In this document: positions 17,603 to 27,386 of the stretch, in pieces
Numbering within the stretch: the stretch's first letter is position 1
Layout: each line of letters begins with the position of its first letter
Assembly (NCBI RefSeq): GCF_039541855.1
Contig: NZ_BAABHA010000015.1
Coordinates: 744,001-808,000 of the forward strand
Source: Solirubrum koreensis
GTDB taxonomy: Bacteria > Bacteroidota > Bacteroidia > Cytophagales > Hymenobacteraceae
Direction: 5' to 3'
DNA length: 64,000 nt
The notes under the pieces: generated by a model
Seen by the model: only the letters and a program-made list of their open reading frames with translations
Told to the model about the DNA's origin: nothing
The model's database searches: none
Position numbers and translations under genes: made by a program

Positions 17603-18832
17603 CTAGGCTTTGTAGAGCAGCACAATGGCAAAGGAAATGGCTGTTAGAATCAGGCCCACCATGAAAATGGTGTAGCTGATGCGCAGCAGCCGGTACTTGC
17701 GCGAGAGTACTTCGCCCAGGTAGTAAATGTCGGTGACCATGTTGGTGTACAGCAGGTCTTTGTTGCGCATAAGCTCCGTCATGCCGTCCTGAAAGTGGTC
17801 GAGGCTAAGCTTGGTGAAGTTGCCAAAGAACAGCAGGTTCACGCGGCGGTTGGTGGCAATTTGGGGCGAGCGGCGCAGCCATTTAAAGCTGGTAACATCG
17901 GGCTGGGCCGAGAGGATGGCCGTAACCACCGACCCCAGCGACGTGGCCACCAACAAGCCCATGGGAATGGCCAGAACGGGGTTTTTGGTGAAGGCAGGCC
18001 CCAGCGTGGAGGTTTTAGCGCCTAAATACGTGATGATAATAGAGAGCAATACCGCGTTCAGGCTGATCATCATGTTGGCCTTTTGGTCGGCCATGCCCGA
18101 GAGCTGAATGTGCTGGCTGTAAGTGGCCCGAAACATGGTTTCCACGCCGCGCTTGCCCTCGGCGAAGGTTTCGTCTTTGGCGTTTTCGCGCTCCTTCTGC
18201 TTTTTCTCCAGCTTTTTGAGCTGCTTGCGCTGGTCCTTGATGTTTTCCTTCAGCTGATCCTTGTACCGCTCTTTGGCGGCATCGGAGCGAAACTTGTGCG
18301 TGAGCAGGAAATCGAGTTGGTACTCGGCCCAGTCGACGTTCGAAAACACCCGGCCGCCGGTAGCCTCCCACTCGGCGCGCAGCAGCTCGGCGTTGGCCAT
18401 GAACTCTTCCTTGCCCAGGTTGCTCATGTCGGCATCCACCAGGAGTTCGGCCAAGGGCGTGTCGCGCTTGCCGTCGCGGTGGGTGGCTTCGATGAGTTGC
18501 TTCACCAGCGCAATGCGCTCGGGAGGGTAGTTGCGTTCCAGCAGCCATTGCTCGGCCAGCTCCGCCGACCGGAACTCGTGGCCTTCGGTGCGTTCGATAA
18601 AGCCCGCGTCGTGAAACCACGCGGCCAGCAGCAGCACCTCCTGGTCGGCGGGGGTCAGGCCGGAGGCTTCGGCCAGGGCAGCGGCTTCTTTGGCTACGCC
18701 GTTCGTGTGTTTGTAGCTGTGGTAAACCAGCTGCTTGGGCAACTGCTGATCGAAAAGCTGTTCAATGTGCGCTTTCGCCTGCTTAACGAGTTCAGACTTG
18801 GCGGGCTTGATGAGGGTGGTAGTCGGTTCCAT
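17603..18832 (-). CDS. HD-domain protein with Pycsar-type transmembrane effector domain
   Basis: The 409-residue protein starts with an HD phosphohydrolase domain (about 20-180) with H38/H42, H74-D75 (AWFHDAGF), H118-R-D and D133/D135 in place. A charged coiled coil (about 186-225) connects to a membrane module (about 232-409) that begins with the S-x-x-D-x-K-A-type motif LSGMADQKANMM (244-255) and has helices near 255-271, 284-308 and 385-407. This matches the PycTM/DUF5706 effector family, which disrupts the membrane on sensing cyclic pyrimidines in Pycsar anti-phage defence. The HD domain could degrade the signal. The neighbouring convergent gene has a cyclase-like fold. Confidence 0.85.
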   Translation of the reverse strand: MEPTTTLIKPAKSELVKQAKAHIEQLFDQQLPKQLVYHSYKHTNGVAKEAAALAEASGLTPADQEVLLLAAWFHDAGFIERTEGHEFRSAELAEQWLLERNYPPERIALVKQLIEATHRDGKRDTPLAELLVDADMSNLGKEEFMANAELLRAEWEATGGRVFSNVDWAEYQLDFLLTHKFRSDAAKERYKDQLKENIKDQRKQLKKLEKKQKERENAKDETFAEGKRGVETMFRATYSQHIQLSGMADQKANMMISLNAVLLSIIITYLGAKTSTLGPAFTKNPVLAIPMGLLVATSLGSVVTAILSAQPDVTSFKWLRRSPQIATNRRVNLLFFGNFTKLSLDHFQDGMTELMRNKDLLYTNMVTDIYYLGEVLSRKYRLLRISYTIFMVGLILTAISFAIVLLYKA

Positions 18833-19036
18833 TGAGAGAAGGATGCGGCGGAGAGAGGTGCGAAAACACCTGCCCCAATCGGCTTAACAACGCAAGTTCA
18901 GCCGCGGGGTTATCGGGAAGTTAACCACCTTGTGGCGCATTGCGTAGGCAACGCAGCCAACGCCAAGCCCGTCGGGCGCGTATTGGGTAGTAATCGAAGA
19001 TACTTTTCCTAACTCCGCTCCTGGCTGGCCGTTTTC

Positions 19037-22000
19037 ATGGCGCACGCTTTCCGCACCAATTTTCGTATGAACATTCGTATTCTGACCCGTTGGCTTCTGG
19101 TGCTAACGGGTAGTCTAGCTTTGCACGGGCCCGCCGCCGCGCAAGGTGAAAAGTCGCAAACTGCCCACCTAGAGCGTCCTAATTACCGAGGCGGAGGGGA
19201 AAACTGGGAGAAAAACACACCGCCCGATTCGTCTCAGCTCAATTATTCGGTGTTTCTGATTGGCGACGTGGGCAAGCCCGCGCCCGCCGACCAGGGCGGC
19301 GAACCGTCGCTGAATTTCTTGCGCCGCGAAATTCTGCGCATGCAGGACCGCAGCAGCACCATTTACCTCGGCGACAACATTTACGAGTACGGTCTGCCGC
19401 CCGAGGGCGCGTACGACCGCAAAGTATCGGAGCAGCGCCTCATCGACCAGATTGAAGTGCTGCGCGGCTACAAAGGCGAGAAGTACATGGTGCCCGGTAA
19501 CCACGACTGGAAGCAGGGCCTGCCCGGCTCCCTGGAGCAGGTAGTGCGGGCGCAGAACTTCATTGAAGACTACATGGCCCGCGACTCGGCCAGCTTTAAC
19601 CGCACCGGCGCGTTTTACGTGCCGGCCAACGGCTGCCCCGGACCCTACGAAATTCTGGTGCAGGACAACCTGGCCATCATTGCCATCAACTCGCAGTGGT
19701 TCCTGCAAACCTCGGAGCGGCCCTACGGCGCCGTGGGCGGCTGCGGCGTGGGCAACGAAGCCGATTTCTTCGCGCAGCTCGAAGACCTGATGGCCAAGCA
19801 CCGCAACAAGAACGTGGTGGTCATTGGCCACCACCCCTTGTTTTCCGACGGCGTGCACGGCGGTTACTTCACCCTCGCCGACCACCTCTTTCCGGTCAGC
19901 ATCGTGTATAAGTACGCGTTTATTCCGCTGCCCATCATCGGCTCTATTTACCCGTTTGCGCGCAAGTACGGCGGCATCTCCCAGGATATTCCGCACCCCT
20001 TGTACCAGCAGTACAAAAAGGGGCTGATGGAGATTTTTGCCAAGTACCCGAACACGATTTACGCCGCCGGCCACGAGCATAACCTGCAGTACCAGAAAAT
20101 TGGCGACCTGCACCACATCGTGAGCGGCTCGGGCTGCAAAACCCAGCACGTGAAAACGGGCTCGGGCGGGGCCGCCATGTTCTCGGATAAAGAGAAAGGC
20201 TGGGCCCGCGTGAACTACTACCGCAACGGCGAAACCTGGGTAGAGTACTGGGTGCCGAACGACAAAGGCGACACCGGCCGCCTGGTGTTCCGCCAGCCGA
20301 TGTACGCCAAGGTGGCCACCGCCGGCGACGCCCCCGCGGCCCCGGCACTGGGCCGGGAAATTCCCGGCCGGCCAAATTTCAAAGACAGCACCGTTACGCT
20401 GGCCGTAAATCCGCGTTACGCCGAGCGCGGTGGCTTCCACCGCGCTTTGTTCGGCGACCATTACCGCGCCGAGTGGGCCGCACCCGTGAAGTTTCAGGTG
20501 CTGGACATGGCCACCGAAAAAGGCGGGCTGGAGCCGTACAAAATTGGTGGCGGCAAGCAAACGGCTTCGCTGAAAGTGCGCAACGAGGCCGGCCAGAACT
20601 TTACCCTGCGCGGCATCAACAAAGACCCCTCGGCCGTGCTGCCCGAAGCCTTGCAGCAAACCGCGGCGAAAGACATCCTGCAGGACCAGATTTCGGCCCA
20701 GCACCCCTATAGTGCCATAGCCGTGGCCCCGCTGGCCGATGCCGCCAAAATCCTGCACACCAACCCCGTAACCCGCTTTATTCCGCGCGACCCATTGCTG
20801 GGCCAGTACCTGTCTACCTTTGCCGATAAGCCGGTGTTTTTGGAGGAAGATGCCAAAGACGACCAAAGCAACGTAGCCTCGCTCGGCAATGCCAAAAACC
20901 TGGTGGGCACCGAGAAGGTGCTGGAGCGCCTGCGCGACGACAACGACAACAAGATCAAGGCCAAGGCCTTTGCCCGCTCGCGCTTGTTCGATATGTGGAT
21001 TGGCGACTGGGACCGGCACGAGGACCAGTGGCGCTGGGCCGAGTTCAAGGACGAAGACGGCGACCGGACGTTTGAGGCCGTGCCCGAAGACCGCGACATT
21101 GCCTTCTTCAAAGGCGACGGGTTCTTCCCCTGGATTGCCAGCCGCAAGTGGGCCATCCGCAACTTCCAGAACTTCGGCTACGACTACGCCGACTGGAAGG
21201 GCCTGAACCTAACCGCGCTGTCGAACGACCGCGTGTTCCTGGGGGAAGTATCGAAAGCCGATTGGGTGAAGCACGCCGAAGACCTGAAAGCTTCCCTCAC
21301 CGACGAGGTAATTGACCGCGCCCTGCGTACGTGGCCCGAGAACATCTACAAGCTCAGCGGCCCCGAAATAGCCGCCAAGCTCAAAAGCCGCCGCGACCTG
21401 CTGCCGCAGCTAGCCGCCGACTACTACGAAGTGGTAAACCACAAAGTGGAGGTGAAAGGCAGCACCAAGCAGGAACGCTTCTTTGTGGAGCGCCTGCCCG
21501 ACGACAAAACCCGCGTGACGGTGAAAAAGGTGAACAAGGAGGGCCAAACTACCAAAACCCTCTGGGAGCAAACCTACGACGGCAACGTAACCAAGGAAAT
21601 TCGCCTCTACGGCTTTGCCGGCAACGACAGCTACCGCATAACCGGCGACGTGAGCAAGGGTACTATTGTGCGCATCATCGGCGGCATTAACCGCGACTCC
21701 ATTACCGATTTGTCGCGGGTACGCGGCAGTTTGTTCCGCCACTACACCCAGGTGTACGACGCCGATTCGGGCAACGTGATTACGCCCGGCGACGAAACCC
21801 GCCTGCGGCTGCAGCCCGGCGCCGAGGTAAGCCGCTACGATTACCCTACCCGTACCAACAAGCTCGATTACAAGCTGCCCTACTTCGGCCCGGCTGTGTA
21901 CTTCGGCTACAACATCGACGACGGCATTTTTGTGGGCGGCGGCGCCACGCTGCGCACCTTCGGGTTCCGGCGCGAGCCGTTTGCTACCGAGCAAAACCTG

Positions 22001-22987
22001 GTGGCCAATTACGCCCCCGGCCGCTCGGCTTATAACGTGCGCTACCGCGGCACCTTTACCGACGTGCTGGGTAAGTACGACCTGAACATCACCTCCCAGC
22101 TCTACGGCCCGCAGCTGCTCTACAACTATTTCGGCAACGGCAACGACACGCGCAACGTGCTGCTCGACCGGGAAGACCGCCCCACCAACCGCGACATTAC
22201 CGACACGTACCGCATCCGCTTCTCGCGCTTCTCCTTTGCGCCGGCACTGGAAACGAACATCTTCAGCTTCCTGAAATTCGGTTTCGGCCCGCAATACGAC
22301 CAATGGCGCATTAGCCGCGAAGACCTGGGCAGCGAAATCCTCGCCGGTCTTGATGCCAGCGGCAACGGCGTAAGCGGGGCCGCCACCGGCATTCGGGCTT
22401 CCGATTTTGGCGTGAACCGCTACATTGGTGGCCGCGCCTACCTGAACCTCGACGCCAGCTCGTCGCCCATTAACCCGCGCATTGGCCTGCGCTGGGCCAA
22501 CTCCATCGAGCACAACCGCCAGATCAACGGCGAAGCCCTGAACTTCACCCGCCTGGCCTCGGAAGTGCGTTTCTACCTCTCGCCCAACTTCCCCTTCCAG
22601 CTCACCTGGGCCGGCCGCATCGGCGGTGCCCGTAACATTGGCGACTACCGCTTCTACCAAGCCAACACCCTGGGCGGCACCTCTAACCTGCGCGGTTACC
22701 GCCGCACGCGTTACTCGGGCCGCAGCATGGTGTACGCTAACGCCGAAGCCCGCCTGCAGCTGTTCACGTTTAATGCCTACATCGTGCCGGGCAAATTCGG
22801 TATTCTGGGCCTAGCCGACGCGGCGCGTGTGTACAGCTCGCAGGATGTGCGCACGGGCCTCAAAGCCTTCCACACGGGCGTAGGCGGCGGTGTTTGGGTT
22901 GACATTCTCAAGCAGGCCGTTATCAACGCCACGTACTCGGTGGGCGAAGAAAACCTAGTGAATGTCGGGTTCGACTTTTTGTTCTAA
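19037..22987 (+). CDS. metallophosphoesterase fused to Omp85-like barrel
   Basis: The protein has 1316 residues; a second ATG at 19067 gives the cleaner signal peptide (LLVLTGSLALHGPAAAQ). The N-terminal part (about 70-400) is a calcineurin-like phosphoesterase with LIGDVG, YLGDNIYEYG, VPGNHDW, VIGHHPLFSDG and AGHEHN metal-site motifs. A middle region has WIGDWDRHEDQW (D659-R660-H661) and PEDRDIAFF (about 683-691), resembling atypical-kinase catalytic and metal loops. The last about 380 residues are aromatic-rich beta strands ending VNVGFDFLF, an Omp85/D15-like outer-membrane barrel. The enzyme domains are probably periplasmic or surface-exposed; substrate unknown. Confidence 0.88.
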   Translation: MAHAFRTNFRMNIRILTRWLLVLTGSLALHGPAAAQGEKSQTAHLERPNYRGGGENWEKNTPPDSSQLNYSVFLIGDVGKPAPADQGGEPSLNFLRREILRMQDRSSTIYLGDNIYEYGLPPEGAYDRKVSEQRLIDQIEVLRGYKGEKYMVPGNHDWKQGLPGSLEQVVRAQNFIEDYMARDSASFNRTGAFYVPANGCPGPYEILVQDNLAIIAINSQWFLQTSERPYGAVGGCGVGNEADFFAQLEDLMAKHRNKNVVVIGHHPLFSDGVHGGYFTLADHLFPVSIVYKYAFIPLPIIGSIYPFARKYGGISQDIPHPLYQQYKKGLMEIFAKYPNTIYAAGHEHNLQYQKIGDLHHIVSGSGCKTQHVKTGSGGAAMFSDKEKGWARVNYYRNGETWVEYWVPNDKGDTGRLVFRQPMYAKVATAGDAPAAPALGREIPGRPNFKDSTVTLAVNPRYAERGGFHRALFGDHYRAEWAAPVKFQVLDMATEKGGLEPYKIGGGKQTASLKVRNEAGQNFTLRGINKDPSAVLPEALQQTAAKDILQDQISAQHPYSAIAVAPLADAAKILHTNPVTRFIPRDPLLGQYLSTFADKPVFLEEDAKDDQSNVASLGNAKNLVGTEKVLERLRDDNDNKIKAKAFARSRLFDMWIGDWDRHEDQWRWAEFKDEDGDRTFEAVPEDRDIAFFKGDGFFPWIASRKWAIRNFQNFGYDYADWKGLNLTALSNDRVFLGEVSKADWVKHAEDLKASLTDEVIDRALRTWPENIYKLSGPEIAAKLKSRRDLLPQLAADYYEVVNHKVEVKGSTKQERFFVERLPDDKTRVTVKKVNKEGQTTKTLWEQTYDGNVTKEIRLYGFAGNDSYRITGDVSKGTIVRIIGGINRDSITDLSRVRGSLFRHYTQVYDADSGNVITPGDETRLRLQPGAEVSRYDYPTRTNKLDYKLPYFGPAVYFGYNIDDGIFVGGGATLRTFGFRREPFATEQNLVANYAPGRSAYNVRYRGTFTDVLGKYDLNITSQLYGPQLLYNYFGNGNDTRNVLLDREDRPTNRDITDTYRIRFSRFSFAPALETNIFSFLKFGFGPQYDQWRISREDLGSEILAGLDASGNGVSGAATGIRASDFGVNRYIGGRAYLNLDASSSPINPRIGLRWANSIEHNRQINGEALNFTRLASEVRFYLSPNFPFQLTWAGRIGGARNIGDYRFYQANTLGGTSNLRGYRRTRYSGRSMVYANAEARLQLFTFNAYIVPGKFGILGLADAARVYSSQDVRTGLKAFHTGVGGGVWVDILKQAVINATYSVGEENLVNVGFDFLF

Positions 22988-23012
22988 CAGGTAGGGCTTG
23001 AGCAGGCCGACG

Positions 23013-23072
23013 AGCCACAACCACAACGGGGCCGGTAAGCAGTTGCTTGCCGGCCCCGTTGTGGTTGTGGCT
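23013..23072 (+). terminator. long hairpin terminator
   Basis: A near-perfect stem of about 27 bp (starting AGCCACAACCACAACGGGGC) with a tight loop is followed by TTTA, 26 bp after the phosphoesterase stop. Confidence 0.8.
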
Positions 23073-23299
23073 TTACTAGTGCTGTACCGAAAACAGGCCG
23101 GAGATAGCCGCAACCAATAACCAGCCGTAGCGCCGCGGCACATAAACAATGGGCCTATTTTATGCTGTTCGCGGGTTAGGTGAGCAGCCGGAGCCCGCGA
23201 AATTGGGCCGGGCAGCCTACCCTTTTTTCAGCGGGGAACGTTACAGGCAAGCCGGCCGCGTGCTGGCAGCTTTTCTCACGTGTTTACGCCGCAGGCTGC

Positions 23300-24436
23300 A
23301 TGACTGCTTTATTTGCTACGTTCTTCACCCCGTTGCGGCGCTTTGCGCTGGTAAACCTGCTGGCTTGGCCAACCCTGCTGGCGCACGCCCAGGTTACGCC
23401 ACCCGGCCAGGTGTTTCCAGCGCCCGCCGCTACCCCCACCGATACTACCGCTGCCTCGGCCGACGAGCAGGAATTTGCCACTCCGTCGGTGATAGGCATG
23501 GGCCCTAGTAAAGGCTTGGTGTTGCACTACGAACGGATGCCGCGCTTCCGGGTAACATCAGAAGCGCAGGTTTCAGGAGTGCGCAACTACGCCTCCGACG
23601 CCGACAAGAATGCCCGCCTCATCATCAAGGGCTACGTGCCGCTGCTCAATAACCCCCACCTGAAACTGGTGATGGGCATCAACTACGAGCGGGAAGAATT
23701 TCAATTCCGGACGCGGCCCATCGATTACGAACTCTACGAAAACATCGAAGACAAGGGCCTGAAAACCCTGGGCGCACAGCTGGCCGTTATCCGGCCCGTT
23801 AACGAAGTGAACTGGTACATCTTCCGGGTGAAGGGCGAGCTAAGCGGCGACTACACCTCCTCGGCCCTCGGCCTGCGCGACTATGTGCGCGTATCGTCGG
23901 AGTTTTTGTACGGCTGGAAGCGCAGCCCGCAGTTTTCCTGGGGCTTGGGTTTGCAGCTGGGCTACACCTTCGGGCGGCAAAGCATATACCCGGCTTTGCT
24001 CTACAACCGCACCTTTAACTCGCGCTGGGGCGTGGAGGCCTTGTTTCCGGCGCGCGTAACCATGCGCTACAATGCCTCGCCCAAGTCGTTGTTTTACGTC
24101 GGCTACTCCGTCGACGGCTTTAACTACATCATCAAGCTGCGCCGGGAACTGATGCGGGTGGGGCAAAACGGCCAGCCCGAGCCGGGTACCGTGGCCCTGC
24201 GCACCCTGGAGCTACGCGAAACCGAAGTGAAGTTTCGGGGCCGCTGGGAGCGTGACCTGCTCGATTTCCTGTGGCTGGGCGCCGAAGTTGGCTACCGCTA
24301 TAATTACGCCTTCGATGCATTCGACCGCACCAACGCCGACCGCGAGAAAATCATCGATTCCAAGTTTGCCGGCGCGCCCTATGCCAGCCTAGAGCTGTTC
24401 ATCACCCCAGCCATTGTGAAGGCCTTTAAGCGCTAA
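23300..24436 (+). CDS. outer-membrane beta-barrel protein, DUF6268-like
   Basis: Using the ATG at 23300 gives 378 residues with an N-terminal signal sequence (RRFALVNLLAWPTLLAHAQ). After a low-complexity linker of Pro, Ala and Thr, the rest consists of alternating amphipathic strands with aromatic girdles (VRVSSEFLYGWKRSPQFSW, LGYTFGRQSIYP), as in small outer-membrane barrels of the DUF6268 type. The longer GTG start at 23180 would bury the signal. Nothing in the sequence identifies a substrate. Confidence 0.8.
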   Translation: MTALFATFFTPLRRFALVNLLAWPTLLAHAQVTPPGQVFPAPAATPTDTTAASADEQEFATPSVIGMGPSKGLVLHYERMPRFRVTSEAQVSGVRNYASDADKNARLIIKGYVPLLNNPHLKLVMGINYEREEFQFRTRPIDYELYENIEDKGLKTLGAQLAVIRPVNEVNWYIFRVKGELSGDYTSSALGLRDYVRVSSEFLYGWKRSPQFSWGLGLQLGYTFGRQSIYPALLYNRTFNSRWGVEALFPARVTMRYNASPKSLFYVGYSVDGFNYIIKLRRELMRVGQNGQPEPGTVALRTLELRETEVKFRGRWERDLLDFLWLGAEVGYRYNYAFDAFDRTNADREKIIDSKFAGAPYASLELFITPAIVKAFKR

Positions 24437-24439
24437 ACA

Positions 24440-24509
24440 GTCCGCGCCGTGCCCCAACACTGCCCCGGCCGATAAGCGCCAGGCGACATTGGGGGCACGG
24501 CGCGGACCG
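24440..24509. terminator. bidirectional terminator between convergent genes
   Basis: GTCCGCGCCGTGCCCC and its complement form a 16-bp stem around a loop of about 35 nt, lying between the barrel gene and ppk1. Confidence 0.7.
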
Positions 24510-24533
24510 TTACGGCGTGGGGTTGTGGCCGGG

Positions 24534-26639
24534 CTAGTGCTGGCTGCGCTTTTTCTTGCGCAAGTACTCGTACGTGGCTTTTTGAGCGTGCACGGGCTTT
24601 TGCTCGGCGCCTTCGCGCAGGAATTGGTTTTGCCAGTCGCGCGACTTGGTGTTGTCCTCGCGCTGCAAATCCAGCAGGTGACGTACTTCGGCCCGCACGG
24701 CTTCGTCGTAAAGCGGAAAGGCCACTTCCACGCGGCGGTCGAGGTTGCGGGCCATCCAGTCCGACGACGCGATGTATACTTTCTCCTGGCCGCCGTTTGC
24801 AAAAACGTATACCCGGGCGTGCTCCAGGTAGCGGTCCACAATGCCGCGCTGGGTAATGGTTTCGCTTTGGCCTTTCTGGCCCGGCACCAGGCAGGAAATG
24901 CCGCGAATAAGCAGCTCTACGCGCACGCCGGCCCGGCTGGCTTCGTAGAGCTTGTGAATCATGCCGTCGTCCTGGAGCGCGTTCAGCTTAAGAATGATGT
25001 ACGCCTCACGGCCGTTAATGGCGTTGTCGATTTCCGAATCGATGAGCGCGTTCAGGCGCTGGCGCAGCTCAAACGGCGCTACCATCAGGTGCTCGAAGGG
25101 CTTGGGCGGTTTGCGCGTCAGGAAGAACTCGAAGATGCGGGCTACTTCGCGGGTCAACCGCTCGTCGGCCGTAAACAAGCCGTGGTCGGCGTATACGGCC
25201 GAGGTCGATTCGTTGAAGTTGCCGGTGCTCAGGTAGGCGTAGCGCTGGGGCTGCTCCTCCAGGCCTTCGCGCCGGGTAACGAGCAGCAGCTTGGCGTGTA
25301 CTTTCAGCTCGGGTACGCCATAAATAACGGTGGCACCGGCCTGCTCCAGTTTCTCGGCCCACTGAATGTTGGATTCTTCGTCGAAGCGGGCTTTCAGCTC
25401 CACCACCACCGTTACGTGCTTGCTGTTCTTCACGGCTTTCAGCAGGGCTTTGGCCACTTCGCTTTTAGAGCCCACCCGGTACAGCGTAATGTGAATATCC
25501 GTCACCTTGGGGTCTTTGCCGGCTTCCTTAATCAGGCGCGTCACGTACTCGAACGACTGATAGGGGAAGTGCACCAGGTGGTCGTGCTGCCCAATGGCGT
25601 CCAGCAGGCTTTCGGTTTTGGTGCGGGGCAGCGTGGGGTGGGGCAGGGCTGGCTGCGGCTCGTATTCCAGCTCTTTCAGGCCAAAGCCCGGGAACCCAAA
25701 AAAGTCGCGGAAGTTGTGGTAGCGGCTGCCCTCCACCAATTCTTCCTGCCCGATGCCGGTTTTCTGCATTACGGCCCGCAGCACGGCCTTGGGCATGGTG
25801 GGGTCGTAGAGAAGGCGGGCAGGGTAGCCGGTTTCGCGTTTCTGCAGGCTGCTCTTGATTTTGGCCAGCAGGTTGCCCGATACCTCCTCCTGAATATCCA
25901 GCTCCGCATCGCGCGACATTTTGATGCTGTTCACCTGCACGCTTTGGTACTTGGGAAACAGCTCGGCTGCGCAGCACCGGATTACGTCGTCGAGGAACAT
26001 CACGTAGTGCTGGTCGCCTTGGGAGGGTAGCTCCACAAACCGACCACCGTGGCGCTTGGTGGGCAGTTCCAGCACCAGCACGCGTTCCTCGTCGGTGGCC
26101 TTTTTGCCCTTCACCGGGTCGGTTAGCAGTACCGTTAGGTACACCGTTTGGTCTTTCAGAAACAGGTGGTGCAGGTTATCGTCGAGCACCATGGGCGAGA
26201 GGTGGTCCTGCACCCGTTCGCGGAAATACTGCTGCACCCACTCGCGTTGCGCGTTGCTTAGGTCGCGGTCGGCCAGCAGGTGAATGCCGCGCTGCTGCAA
26301 CTCGGGTAATAGCTGCTCCCGAAAGGTTTCGCCGAAGGCTTCCTGCTGCCGTTTGACCTCGGCCAGAATTTGCTCCAGCTGCACGCCGGGGTCGTCGCCG
26401 CCCAGCTTGGCGCGGGTTTTCTTTTTGAGGTTGCGCAGGCGCCGCAGCGTGGCCACGCGCACTTTAAAATACTCGTCGAGGTTCGAGGAGAAAATAGCCA
26501 GGAACTTCAGCCGTTCCAGCAGCGGTACGGTGGGCGTTTGCGCCTCCTGCAACACGCGGGCGTTAAACGCCAGCCAGCTTAGCTCGCGGTTCTGCAACAG
26601 GGGCGAGGAGGCGGGGGCAGTAATGGAGGTGTGCGGCAT
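24534..26639 (-). CDS. ppk1: polyphosphate kinase 1
   Basis: The enzyme reversibly transfers ATP gamma-phosphate to polyphosphate. With ATG at 26639 the protein has 701 residues and opens directly with the PPK N domain (LLQNRELSWLAFNARVLQEA). Catalytic landmarks are SSNLDEYFKVRV, the autophosphorylated His region LKVHAKLLLVTRR, LSTGNFNESTSAVYADHG and SSDWMARNLDRRVEV. The GTG start at 26693 would add 18 unconserved residues. A SixA-like phosphatase gene follows upstream on the same strand, with room for a separate promoter. Confidence 0.96.
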   Translation of the reverse strand: MPHTSITAPASSPLLQNRELSWLAFNARVLQEAQTPTVPLLERLKFLAIFSSNLDEYFKVRVATLRRLRNLKKKTRAKLGGDDPGVQLEQILAEVKRQQEAFGETFREQLLPELQQRGIHLLADRDLSNAQREWVQQYFRERVQDHLSPMVLDDNLHHLFLKDQTVYLTVLLTDPVKGKKATDEERVLVLELPTKRHGGRFVELPSQGDQHYVMFLDDVIRCCAAELFPKYQSVQVNSIKMSRDAELDIQEEVSGNLLAKIKSSLQKRETGYPARLLYDPTMPKAVLRAVMQKTGIGQEELVEGSRYHNFRDFFGFPGFGLKELEYEPQPALPHPTLPRTKTESLLDAIGQHDHLVHFPYQSFEYVTRLIKEAGKDPKVTDIHITLYRVGSKSEVAKALLKAVKNSKHVTVVVELKARFDEESNIQWAEKLEQAGATVIYGVPELKVHAKLLLVTRREGLEEQPQRYAYLSTGNFNESTSAVYADHGLFTADERLTREVARIFEFFLTRKPPKPFEHLMVAPFELRQRLNALIDSEIDNAINGREAYIILKLNALQDDGMIHKLYEASRAGVRVELLIRGISCLVPGQKGQSETITQRGIVDRYLEHARVYVFANGGQEKVYIASSDWMARNLDRRVEVAFPLYDEAVRAEVRHLLDLQREDNTKSRDWQNQFLREGAEQKPVHAQKATYEYLRKKKRSQH

Positions 26640-26713
26640 ACGGCAAGGAAGGAGGAAGGGAAGGCGGCGAAAAAACGGGGCGGCCGGGACCACCCCAGGT
26701 ACTCAGCCTTTCA

Positions 26714-27208
26714 CTAGTCGTGGTTTTTGGGGCCATCAAAAAAGTAGAGCTCGGCGTTTTCGCGCTGAACCACGGCCCAACTAGCAGCCTGAAAGTGCAG
26801 GCATACCACCGCTGCCGTGGGCATATCGTTTACCGAGGAAGGCGAGAGAACATTCACGGCGTCGGTAATGGTGGGGTTGTGGCCCACCAGCAGCACCGAC
26901 TGGGTAGAGTCGGGCAGGTCCCGGATGATTTGCACCAGCTGGTTTACATCGGCACCGTAAATGGCATCGATAACGTGGACGCGGTCGGCCGGGTAGTTTA
27001 CTTCGTGGGCTACTAGGGCCGCCGTGCTCAGGGCCCGCACGGCCGAGCTGCTCACCAGCAAATCGGGACAAATGCCGCGCTGGGCCAGGGCCTGGCCCAT
27101 GCGGGGCGCGTCGGTGCGGCCCCGGTCGTTAAGCGGCCGCTCTTTGTCTGACAAGTCATCGAAGCTCCAGCTTGATTTCGCGTGGCGCATTAAATACAAG
27201 GTTTTCAT
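26714..27208 (-). CDS. SixA-like histidine phosphatase
   Basis: The 164-residue protein starts MKTLYLMRHAKSSW, the RHG catalytic motif that carries the phospho-histidine. The second His is in LLVGHNPTITDAV, and arginines in NDRGRTDAPRMG and SSAVRALSTA complete the phosphate pocket. It belongs to the short SixA branch, which removes phosphate from phosphohistidine in phosphorelay proteins, but other small substrates are possible. It lies just upstream of ppk1 on the same strand, suggesting cotranscription. Confidence 0.92.
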   Translation of the reverse strand: MKTLYLMRHAKSSWSFDDLSDKERPLNDRGRTDAPRMGQALAQRGICPDLLVSSSAVRALSTAALVAHEVNYPADRVHVIDAIYGADVNQLVQIIRDLPDSTQSVLLVGHNPTITDAVNVLSPSSVNDMPTAAVVCLHFQAASWAVVQRENAELYFFDGPKNHD

Positions 27209-27285
27209 CGGCAACGGACAAATGGTGAAGAGGGCGCACTTCTTTACTCTGCCCACCGAAAATAGTTATCGGCTGGGTTACTAAA

Positions 27286-27325
27286 CCAGAAGCCCGCCCC
27301 GCCGCTGGCGGAACGGGCTTCGGCC
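27286..27325 (-). terminator. terminator after the larger M43 protease gene
   Basis: Arms GAAGCCCG and CGGGCTTC with an inner CCGCC...GGCGG helix form a GC-rich hairpin 60 bp past the protease stop. Confidence 0.65.
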
Positions 27326-27386
27326 CTTGGAGTAATGGTGAACGGTGGTACGCCGGCGGGGCGGGCCCGCCGGTGCTGGGTTGTGG

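Noticed and set aside
19169..21019. 616-residue open frame on the minus strand
   Set aside because: Antisense to the phosphoesterase gene; rich in Val, Gly and His with no motif, a typical high-GC shadow.
24489..26030. 513-residue open frame on the plus strand
   Set aside because: Antisense to ppk1, which has complete catalytic motifs on the other strand.
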